The notes beneath the pieces are model-generated. The model saw only the letters and a program-made list of their open reading frames with translations, was not told the DNA's origin and searched no databases. A stretch of DNA of 29,824 nt from Micractinium sp. NFX-FRZ (Eukaryota; Chlorophyta; Trebouxiophyceae; Chlorellales; Chlorellaceae): the NCBI GenBank assembly GCA_029339195.1, contig JAPTJF010000606.1:1-29824 (forward strand), given 5' to 3'. Below are positions 22,001 to 29,824 of this stretch, one piece after another. Numbering within the stretch: the stretch's first letter is position 1; the number at the start of each line of letters is the position of its first letter. The position numbers and the translations under genes were made by a program.

Positions 22001-22601
22001 GCCGGGCCTGTCTTTTGGAGGCGGCAAGTACCGGTAAGGGCGGCGGCGAGGGTGACGCTTGAGGTTGTGTTGTGTGTAGGGATGTAGCTGATATAGATGC
22101 TGTGAGGAAGGCAGCCTTTCATGCTCCGCCCACCTTCCTGCGCCACCCTGGGTCCTGTACTTACCTCCGCCTGCCCCGCCCGCCCGCCCGCTCCCCGTTT
22201 GCTTGGCCTGACCCGGCAGGTGCCCTGGGCGCTACTTTGCCGAGGCTGAGTTGGCGCTGGTCACCTCCCTGCTGCTGCTCCTCTTCAAATGGGAGTTGCT
22301 GCCACGGGAGGCGCCACCGGCGGCGGCGGCAGGCAGCTGGGGAGCAGAGCACGGCAGCGCAGCCGCAGCTGCAGCAGCAGGCAGTGGAGCAGGTTGCGGA
22401 GCAGCGGCGGGCTGCGGTTCCCAAGAACAGCAGCAGCAGGCCCAGCAGCAAGCCCGGCAGCAGGGGAAGGAGGAGGAGGCGGGGGCGCCAGGGGACCCTG
22501 CTGGCCTGCTGCCGCCGCCCAACCTGCTCAAGCTGGTGGGGATCAAGGTGCCTGCGGGCCCCTGCTGGGCTCAGTTCAGCCGGCGCCAGCTGGCGGGCTG
22601 A
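19078..22601 (+). CDS. Microsomal cytochrome P450, CYP7/CYP8-like
   Basis: This is a haem monooxygenase anchored in the ER. Its substrate is unknown; similarity of the I-helix suggests the CYP7/CYP8/CYP39 group that acts on sterols and prostanoids, which is inference. Nine exons, 19078-19329, 19597-19722, 19897-19962, 20138-20448, 20647-20701, 20916-21301, 21463-21553, 21849-22033 and 22220-22601, give 617 aa with phases closing. Residues 9-30 are the membrane anchor and 55-62 the Pro-rich hinge (PPVVPGLP). The I-helix is LWASQANAVPTAFWAL (287-302), lacking the usual acid-Thr pair. ExxR is EAMR at 391-394. The haem loop FGGGKYRCPGR carries the ligand Cys492. Two low-complexity insertions, about 320-360 (Ala/Gln/Glu) and 522-587 (Ala/Gln), explain the extra length over about 500 aa. 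Introns 2 and 5 have GC donors; exon 5 (55 bases) is the least certain. Confidence 0.88.
19723..19896 (+). other. GC-AG intron 2 of the P450 gene
   Basis: The donor is GTC CAG CAG followed by gcaagg, and the acceptor is ggcttgcag. The join gives FAPAVQQ-FTHRVFGLPP, as expected for the family. The only close GT (gcg|gtccag) would drop VQQ and is a poor donor. Confidence 0.7.
20702..20915 (+). other. GC-AG intron 5 of the P450 gene
   Basis: The donor is GTC GAG followed by gcaagc. The join gives ALVE-ACGLPERYVPNMLL, in phase and family-like. Reading through instead meets a stop after about 45 bases. Confidence 0.65.
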
Positions 22602-22856
22602 AAGGGGCGCTCGGGGCCTGGCGGGCGAGGCGGGCGAGGCGACATGCTGTGTTGGCTGGGCGCCTGGCCGCAAACTTTCAGACGGCAGCCCTGTGATTTA
22701 ATTGGCTCTGATTGGGCACGTCGTGCCAATCTGTTAAGTGATCAGGCGGTGCCATGGGAGAACAATCAAGCGATGGAAGCAAAGGACATAAAATGCCTGC
22801 TGAGCAAAGGCGCGGTGGCATCTAGCCCAGCCGTGCCCTGCGTTGCCAGCCGTGCC

Positions 22857-25800
22857 TCACGCTGCCGCACCCTCCTGCTGCTGCGCCTGCTGCGCTGCCT
22901 GAGCGCCGGTGTGCGGCGGGTCGGGCTGCTTGGCGTAGTTGGTCTTGTACTGCTCCATCTCTGCGGTACACAGGCCGCGAGAGGAAGTACAGGTCAGCAA
23001 TGGGTGCGGTGCAGAAGGCAGGGTTGGTGCTTGCTTTGTGATGCTGCAGTACAGGCAGTGCATCCAGCGCTGCGGGAGACAAAATCACATGTTCCGCTGC
23101 GTGCAAGGCCTAAAGATGCACAGTGCATGCAAGGAGCCAGCCAGGGATGAGGAATGTTGTACTACATTCGAATGGCAGCCTGACAGTACCGCGTGTGCCT
23201 GCGCCATGCGTGCCCCACCCCACCCACCCCACCCACCCCACAACACCCCACCCACCGCTGTCTGTGAGCAGCGCCGAGTCCAGCTGCTGCTCGATGGCTG
23301 CCCGGTCCATGGAGGCGCCGATGAACACAATCTCCTGCAGGGCGGGGGGCGTGGGGTCAGAAAGGACGCTAGTGTGTTAGTGGGCGTACGAAACCTGCCA
23401 GGATGACGGTACGCTGCTGCTGCTTCTTCCCAGCACAGCACCACCGCAACCCACACAGCACCATAACTGACAGCATAACACACACACACCTGCCGCCGGT
23501 CTCCGTACGCGCCCTGCTGATCGAAGTCGGCCAGGATGACGGCGCGCTGGGCGGGGTCGGTGGGCCAGTCCTCCTCGGGCACCGCCACCCACCTGGGGGG
23601 CAGACAAGGGAAGGGATTAAGGCAGGTGTAATATACGGATGGAGCGGCAAGAGGGAAAGGGGGCGGGATAGGTGGGCCAGCCCACCTGAGGCACAGAAGG
23701 GAGGGTGGAGCGGGACAATTTAGGTGTGAAGCAGCGGCGACAGAAACGGTGGGCCAGTCGGCTGGTGCATGTCGTGCTTACGGGTCATGTCGCCTGTACT
23801 CATCAGCCCCCCATGTCACTGCTGCCCTCATACACATGATCACAGTACTGCATTGTACTGCTTTACTCCCCCCCTCACCAGTCCCCCTCGTCCCGGATCT
23901 CAAAGTGCTGCCCCGCGTGGCTCCAGTAGAAGGCGGTGGCGTGGGAGTTGGCGATCCACATGAACCCCTTGCTGCGCAGCACGGTCTTGATGGGGGAGGC
24001 GCCTGCGGCAGGAGGCGGGAGCAGCGGTCAGGGTACAGGTGGACGTGTGCTGGGTGGGGTTCCGCGGGGAGGGGCAGTTGGCAATTCACGGGCCCTGCTT
24101 GGGGCGTGGCACAGCCCCGGCGCGGGCAACGCTGAGGCAGAGGTGGCTCAAAGAGGCGGCGCCGTCTCAACAGGGGATGGCCTGCCGGCTTCAAGTATGC
24201 ATGGGGAGCTGCGGGGCAGCACATGACGCAGCGGGCTCAGCCAAAAGCACCGCGCGCAACGCCTTCCTGGCTGCCTTCTCGCTGCCGCCCCACTGCCCTC
24301 CCGCATGCACGCACCCTGCTCCGGTGCGTCCGCTCCAATGGCCTTGTTGTGGGACACTGGCATCCACTTGAGCACCAGGTCCTTGAGCCTGCATGGGACA
24401 GGGTGTTGTGCAGGCAGAGAGAGGGGCAGTGCGATTGATGAGAGGGTAAGGAGGCAGAGGGAGCACGCTGGCAGCAGCGAGAGCGGGCCGGCAGTAGGAA
24501 GTGGGCATGCAGCACGCACGGGGAGGCGGGCAGGCACCCATGTCCCCCTCATGCGCGACAGACAGCAGCAAGGGGGCACAGAGCAATAATGGCAGGGGTG
24601 CACATTGGCCGTGCCCGGCCTGCTGCTTCACGCATGCACAGCTCCTCCCCTCCCCGCTTGTGCTGCTCACCGCTGCGGGTGGAAGGGGCGCCGGCGGGCG
24701 TACACAAAGCTCTTGATGCCAAAGCGCTGCGCCGCCGTGGTCTCGTGCCGCTCCCGCTTTTTGCCGTGCGCGTGGTGGTGGTGGTGGTCATGATCGTGGT
24801 CGTGGCCTGCGAGGGGGGGACAGGGGAAGCATACACATGTAGAGGGAGAGGCAGGCACGGCCGCTCTTGCACCCAACCTCTGCACGACCCCCTGTGCGTG
24901 GTTGATGCGGCTGTGCCGCTCGTCCCACCCAGCCACAGGTGCCAGCACATGTCAAACACGCCTCACACCCGTCTTCTCACCCTGCGCTTCCCGCCCATCT
25001 TCAACTCACATGCTGCGCAGTCGTCGTGCTTGTGCCCATCCGCCGCATGGCTGTGCTCGTGGTGGTGCTGGTGGCCCTCCTCATGCTTGTGTCCCTCCCC
25101 GTGCTTGTGCCCCTCCTCATGATTGTGGTCGTGGTGGTGGCCGTGGTGGTGCTCCCCATGCTCCCCCTTCTCTCCGCCGTGGTGGTGGTGGTGGTGGTGG
25201 TGGTGCTCGCCGCTGCCGCCCTCACCCGCCCCCGCCGCGCAGGCCGTGCACCCTTCGTGCGCGTGCCCCTCCCCCTCCTCCGCCTCCTCCCCGTGCTCCG
25301 CCGCCTGCTCTGCCGCCTCCAGGGACTTGGCAGCTGCCACGGCGCCCCTGCAGGCACCCGGTTTGGCGTCAGAGGAAGGCTTGAATCAACACGGGTGCAT
25401 GCAGGGAGCATCTTGCTCCGTAGAAACTAGGAGTTTTCGGCAGGCGCCGAGAGGCAATCGAAGCTGAGGGGGTAATGTGGCACTCAAGCTGTGGAAGCGC
25501 GTCTGCGTTGCTGCCAGCGGCGCCGCAAGCAACAGCAGCTGCAGCAGCGGCACTGGGCAGTCGGCAGTGGTCCGCCCCACGTCTTACTGCAATCCCCAGC
25601 CTCCTCGTCTGCCCCCAGAGACCCAGACCTCATGCCCACAACGCCTGTGCTGCCCCTCAATGTCAAGCTCGGACACCAGCGCATGCGGTCCCCGCCCGGG
25701 GCAGCTCCCTTCCCAACACAGCACAGCAACGTATCATTATAATATACGCGTGTATTCACCTGTGCTGCCCCTCGATGTTGAGCTTGGACACCAGCGCCTG

Positions 25801-28800
25801 CGCCCCCTTCCCAAACAGCTCCTGCACCGGCACCTGGCCGTGGGCACACGCCACCACCTGCAGGGGTGGCGGAAGGGGGAGAGCGCGAGGGAGACGGTAA
25901 AAGAAGACGAGCACAGGTTATACGGCAGGGTGTAAATCAACAAAGGAAAGCGAACCGCAAACGTGCAAGATCGGCGGTCAGCAGAGCAGGGGCGGCACGC
26001 GGCGGCAGCGAGCTCCGGTAGCGGCAGTACCCCTGGAGTCCATCCGCGTACATCAGCCTGCACACCAGCCTGTACCTCCAGCCTGAGCATCAGTCAGTGC
26101 ACCCAGCCTGTTCACCAGCCTTGTACCACAGCCTGTGCTCTGCTCCCTCACCCCACCTTTGCCAGCGGGTTGAGGGAGGCCACAATGGCGTTCAGGCTGT
26201 CCATCGTTGCCTCGTTCATCATGTCCGTCTTGTTCAGCACAACGTAGTCGGCCACCCTGCACGATTGGAAGGAGGGGGTGTACCAAAAAACAGGTGAGCA
26301 ATCATGGCATTTCAGGCGCGCTGGTTTCAACAGCACACAAAATTACTGCAACCACGTCACATTGCGTCCCCTCATGTTGGTTTCAGAGCTGCTCACTCGA
26401 TGTGCTCCACCAGCAGGGCCACCACAGGCGCCGGGCTGCCTCCTGGCACAGAATCCACAGCATCAAGGCACCCAAGAATGCAGCCCCTGGTAAACGTAAA
26501 AATCAAATCATCAGAGCTCACTCGATCTGCTCCACCAGCAGGTCCACCACGGGCCTCAGGTTGCCTCCGTCACCCAGGTCGGGGCGGGCGGCCAGGGAGG
26601 CGCGGGAGGAGTAGTCCTGGATGAAGGTGTGGCTGTCCACCACTGCAGCAGAGGTGGAGACACAGGCACGCTCATAGGCCACATACGAGTGTGGGGGCGG
26701 GCGGCCAGGGAGGCGCGGGAGGTGAGGCCTTGGATGAAGGTGTGGCTTCCACCACTGCAGCAGAGGGCAGGGTTGCACGAGGTGGTGTGAGGGAGATGGG
26801 GGGAGCAACAAGTCCTGGATGAAGGGCGGGGAAGTCCACCACTGCACCAGAGAGAGGAGATAGAGGAACGAGCGTTCGGAGGCCACATAAGAGTGTGGGG
26901 CAACGAGCGTTCGGAGGCCAAATAAGAGTGTGGGGGCGGGCAGCCAGGGAGGCACGGGAGGAGTGGCCCTGGATGAAAGGCGTGGCTGTCCGCCACTGCA
27001 GCAGGGGCAGAGGAGCGATCATGCATAGCCCACACAGGAGGTGCACGTTGGAAGAAACCGAAGCGGCCAGCCAAGCAGGCCCTGGATGCAGGTGTATCTG
27101 TCCACCACTGCAGCAGAGGTGGGGCAGCAGGCATGAATGGCCCACACAGGGGTGTATGTCGGAGGACATCCCACACACACACTCTTCACCAGCACGTGGC
27201 CCTGCCCCACCCAACATCGCTCCCGAATTTCCACCCACCACGCCTCGCAAGGTTACTTGATTTAAGGCTACATGATTCAAGCTACGCACCTGTCACCAGA
27301 GTGTCCAGGTAGACGCGCTGCATCAGCGCGTGGCCCTGCGCCGTCGCGTCGTTGAACTGGTCCCGGATGTTCTGGGGCTCTGCCACACCAGAGTTCTCCA
27401 GAATGATCCTGCAAGGGAACACAGGGGTAGCACATTCATTCGGGTGTTGCGTGCAGCAGCGTGGTTGCACTGGGTGGCAATTGGCACGAATGCCCGACCC
27501 TGCCCAGGGCTGCCTCATACCACCTGCCCCCGCCCGCCCGCCCCCAGCTCTCGCACAGGATGCCCTGCTGGACGGACATGCCAGCAAAGCTTCCTGGCGC
27601 AGGGGCAACGTGCTCCTGCGTCCCCGACACATTAGCAAAGCAAGCTGCTTTCCGGGCAACCCCAACATGCCCACCTGTCGTACGGGATGCCCCGCTTGTC
27701 GGACAGCGCCAGAAGGTTCTCAAAGCTGCCAAACAGCTCGTCGGCAATGCTGCACAGGGGGGGGGGGGGGGGGAGCTTGGGGTGAGAGGCCAGGTGCGCA
27801 TGCCAGGAGCTGGTCAAAGCAGCCAAGCAGCTCGTCGGCAATGCTGCAGGAGAGGAGGAGGAGACGGAAGCTCAAGATGACCGCATGACAGCAGCGTTTA
27901 TACCCTATCACCACCCTCAACTTGCCTGCAGCAGGCGCATCCATTTGCCAGCTCAATTGTGTCCGCCAGGTCAGAGGTGGTGGCGGTGCCGCTGCCGCCG
28001 CTGCCGTCGTTGCGGTGGCTCGCCGCACCCCGGATCAGCTTGGCGTCGATGTTGACCGAGGCCACGTCATTCACGATGCAGCCCACCTGCAGATGGGCGC
28101 CGAAACGAGGGGTTAGGGTGTGGGTGCGAAGTGCGCAGGGCGGGTGCGCAGGGAGTTGGGGAGGGCTGGGCATCTAACAACAACCTGCCTGCAGGATTTG
28201 CCTGTCTGAGGCAGATCCCAGGCGGCCCACTCTGGTGTCCGGGCAGGCAGGCAGGACCCACACAGAAGCCGGCAGGCATCATGCCAGGCAGGGCCTTGCC
28301 TTCAGGTCAGAGTTCTGCAGCACGTGGCGCAGCAGCGTGGTCTTCCCTGCGGGCAGGTAGGGGCGTGTGGAGGGTTGCAGGCGCACATGAGCCGCCTGCA
28401 GGCCTGCCAGCCTGTGCCTGCGCCTGCACGCCTGCGCTGGTGGACGGCTGCGACAGCTGGTGCTGGCACCGGCAGCACCCAGGTCCCAGAGGGGCGGGCA
28501 CGGCAAAGGCAGGACTCACCAGCACCCAGGAAGCCGCTGAGCATGGTAACCGGGACGGGCTTCATGGCGCCGCTTCTGCAGAATGGGGTAGAGGCGGGCG
28601 GTGTGTGTCCGGAAGCAGGGCGGCGGGCGGCGACGGCGGCGGCGGCAGCGGCAGCGGTTGCTGGGGAGGCGCGGCGGAGCGGCCGCACGGGGGCTCCAAT
28701 TCGATCGTGGCTGCCCTGCCTGTAGGCGGCTGCAACGCTGCGGCGCCTATGCTGACTTGAACAAGAGCAAACCCGCCAACCAAAGTGGGCGCGTGTAAGG

Positions 28801-28887
28801 CTGCGGCGGCCAGCACCACAACGTTAGATGTGATCTCTAGCCCCGTGTCGATGCCCGAGAGCGCCTGAAAGCTTACCCGTCCGCCAT
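22857..28887 (-). CDS. CobW/COG0523 GTPase with His-rich metal-binding insert
   Basis: This is a G3E-family GTPase and probable metal (zinc) chaperone, cytosolic by lack of a leader. Sixteen exons: 28877-28887, 28520-28575, 28300-28346, 27926-28086, 27675-27749, 27290-27408, 26522-26642, 26157-26256, 25760-25857, 25010-25347, 24671-24806, 24315-24388, 23879-24002, 23490-23592, 23256-23334, 22857-22960, giving 581 aa with all phases closing. Walker A is GFLGAGKT (18-25), the CxCC metal motif CACC (88-91), the switch region ENSGVAEP, and the G4 motif NKTD (205-208). Residues about 281-392 hold some 42 His, with nine in a row, plus CTAC and CAAC pairs. Then the CobW C-terminal domain follows (RFGIKSFVYARRRPFHPQR). 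Exon 1 has just 11 bases (M-A-D-G); without it translation could start at Met8. The N-terminal CPELVP-type motif of animal ZNG1 is absent, so the client may differ. Confidence 0.92.
25010..25347 (-). other. Exon 10: histidine-rich coding region
   Basis: This single exon encodes nearly all of the His-rich insert, with units such as GHKHGEGHKHEEGHQHHHEH and a CAC/CAT triplet run (GTG runs on the plus strand around 25180-25206). It is the part most prone to replication slippage, so His number may vary between strains. Exon 11 adds HDHDHDHHHHHAH. Confidence 0.85.
25641..25815 (-). repeat. Copy of CobW-gene exon 9 donor end in intron 9
   Basis: Plus 25757-25815 (acctgtgctgcccctcgatg, then gacaccagcgc) recurs at 25641-25707 with a handful of changes (gcctgtgctgcccctcaatg). 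The copy lies just downstream of the exon in transcript sense, and the donor gt is changed to gc there. Confidence 0.85.
26383..26570 (-). repeat. Copy of CobW-gene exon 7 donor end in intron 7
   Basis: The true junction (plus 26511-26570) and the copy (26383-26440) share tcagagct, ctcactcgat and tgctccaccagcagg. The copy keeps a gtgagc donor and would read LLVEHIE against LLVEQIE. Confidence 0.88.
26579..27123 (-). repeat. Array of four decayed copies of CobW-gene exon 7 acceptor
   Basis: Exon 7's 5' part (to 26642) and its acceptor recur at about 26691-26767, 26810-26854, 26931-27010 and 27066-27121, all in intron 6. Copies share cctggatgaa and tccaccactgcagcag, so several retain a ctgcag acceptor. 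The linkers also repeat (gagcgttcggaggccacataagagtg). The array makes up most of this 650-base intron. Confidence 0.88.
27715..27850 (-). repeat. Copy of CobW-gene exon 5 acceptor, with poly-G run
   Basis: Exon 5 starts at 27749 and reads SIADELFGSFENLLAL. A copy starting near 27846 with its own ctgcag reads SIADELLGCFDQLLA. Between them lies G17 on the plus strand (27757-27773), a C17 polypyrimidine tract for the true acceptor on the minus strand. Confidence 0.88.
27750..27925 (-). other. GC-AG intron 4 of the CobW gene
   Basis: The exon ends GCC TGC TGC AG and the intron opens gcaagt, the ideal GC donor. The join gives GCACC-SIADELFG in phase. A GT four bases later would break frame. Confidence 0.85.
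28087..28299 (-). other. GC-AG intron 3 of the CobW gene
   Basis: The exon ends GAC CTG AAG and the intron opens gcaagg; the acceptor is catctgcag. The join gives QNSDLK-VGCIVNDVASVNID, as in the family. No GT lies close enough to serve. Confidence 0.85.
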
Positions 28888-29584
28888 TTCGTTGGTGCTC
28901 GCGCTTCGCTCCTCGATTGCAAAGGCACACAGCCCCCCTTCCGGCTTTTCAACTTCGTGAGCGAAAGTGTCCACGGAGGAGAACAATGGTGAGGCCGTGG
29001 GAGCGCTTGAGAGGGTGATGCCATGCCACCAGTCCCCAGGGACCCTCCCTCAATCCCAGAATTTTCCTACCATCGTGCTTTGAATGCATTGGTGCGGATG
29101 CAACGCTGCATCGGCATCAGGCAGGAAGAATGCTGGGCAGAGCAGCAGCAGACGGGATAGGGAGCGGCAGCAGGCAGGGCGCCGTACATGGTTCCCCCCC
29201 AATGCACCTTGTCCAGGCCGTGCCACACCTCAACTGGTTCTCGGTCTGCATACCAACGGCGTTCTCTAAAACAACACCTCTCGATATCCCTGGGGCAGAA
29301 CCTGCATACCAGGCACTCAAAGAGCACTCAAATCGCCCATTGGGTGCCAGCGCCCTGATGCAATGCCGGCGGCAGCTGTAAAACAACAAATCCCCCTAAG
29401 CCTGGAAGCCGACAAGGAGTACCCCATGAGTATCAATTGCACAGCCGCACCTTCGAAGTTGCCATTATATGCGCTATATACTTTGCTTATGGTTTGCTCT
29501 GGGCACAGGACCTGTTCGCTGCAAACTCCGCAACGACGACAGCAAGGCTGGTGGGTTCTTCTTGCACTTCTGTAGTGTGCCGCA
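28888..29584. other. Upstream region of the CobW-type gene, no supported gene
   Basis: Open frames on both strands between 29067 and 29381 show no family resemblance. The stretch 29460-29485 (ccattatatgcgctatatac) is locally AT-rich with TATA-like words on both strands and could belong to a promoter of the rightward candidate at 29585. Nothing else is supported. Confidence 0.35.
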
Positions 29585-29824
29585 ATGGAGGTGCATACAC
29601 GGTACGCCTTAGCTGATCATTACTGCGCGCTACATTGGCAGTTGATTGCCCCCGCCCGCCCCCCGCCCTGTTCACCGGCACTTGCGCAGTGCACGGCGGG
29701 TGAGCCCAGCGCGCAGCGTGGTGCCGCCGCCCTGGCTAAGCTCCACATGATCACCTCCCTGTTTTCTTCCAGGCTACCGCGCTCGCGCTCCTCGGCACGC
29801 AGCTCCCCCCTGTGCAGCCCCCCT
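29585..29824 (+). CDS. Possible 5' end of a gene cut by the window edge
   Basis: An ATG in good context opens a frame (MEVHTRYALADHYCALHWQL) that stays open to the edge. A consensus donor (GCG G, gtgagc at 29700) and an acceptor (ttttcttccag ending 29772) also allow splicing in phase to GYRARAPRHAAPPC. No domain can be recognised in this length. Confidence 0.3.
   Translation, partial: MEVHTRYALADHYCALHWQLIAPARPPPCSPALAQCTAGEPSAQRGAAALAKLHMITSLFSSRLPRSRSSARSSPLCSPP

Noticed and set aside
24967..25210. GTG/CAC runs as a noncoding microsatellite
   Set aside because: On the minus strand they encode the His-rich part of the CobW protein in an exon whose phases close on both sides.
27803..27850. 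A second exon 5 (SIADELLGCFDQLLA) in the CobW gene
   Set aside because: It has an acceptor but no donor in phase, and the exon at 27675-27749 fits the family. It is best read as a junction duplicate.
1..29824. Mobile elements, tRNA or rRNA genes, CRISPR arrays
   Set aside because: No transposase or reverse transcriptase motifs, long terminal repeats, cloverleaf-like sequence or spaced palindromic repeats were seen; all repeats found are local tandem or junction copies.

Overview
The window looks like nuclear DNA of a GC-rich green alga, most likely a trebouxiophyte of the Chlorella/Micractinium type. The coding parts are eukaryotic proteins cut into many small exons with GT-AG or GC-AG introns, rich in Ala/Gly/Gln runs. 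The species is inferred from style only. I reconstructed gene models by hand, joining exons on splice consensus, phase continuity and protein-family similarity. Six complete genes assemble with every phase closing.

Layout, left to right. (1) 167-762, minus: 5' part of a gene with a mitochondrial-type presequence that carries an apparent one-base frame break. (2) 1296-2021, plus: a weak, unrecognised 130-aa four-exon model. (3) 2413-10686, minus: a 16-exon M28 metallopeptidase of the ERMP1/FXNA membrane family (847 aa). (4) 11141-14276, minus: 9-exon 20S proteasome subunit alpha type 1/alpha-6 (292 aa). (5) 14595-16306, plus: F-box/leucine-rich-repeat protein (445 aa), divergent from the proteasome gene across 318 bp. 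(6) 16995-18624, minus: secreted germin-like cupin (199 aa). (7) 19078-22601, plus: microsomal cytochrome P450 (617 aa), divergent from the germin gene. (8) 22857-28887, minus: 16-exon CobW/COG0523 GTPase (581 aa) with a long histidine-rich metal-binding insert. (9) 29585-29824, plus: a possible start of another gene running off the edge. I see no tRNA, rRNA, CRISPR or transposase genes.

The genes are ordinary housekeeping and accessory functions and do not form one pathway, although protein turnover recurs (M28 protease, proteasome, F-box). The unusual part is intron structure. First, at least a dozen introns hold decayed tandem copies of their own exon-intron junction. Copies of an exon's 5' end lie in the intron before it, and copies of its 3' end lie in the intron after it. 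One such duplication, in the ERMP1-like gene, is in frame and flanks a GCN expansion, so alternative donor use would insert 37 residues, mostly Ala. Second, five of roughly 55 introns use GC instead of GT at the donor, always as GCAAG, in three different genes.
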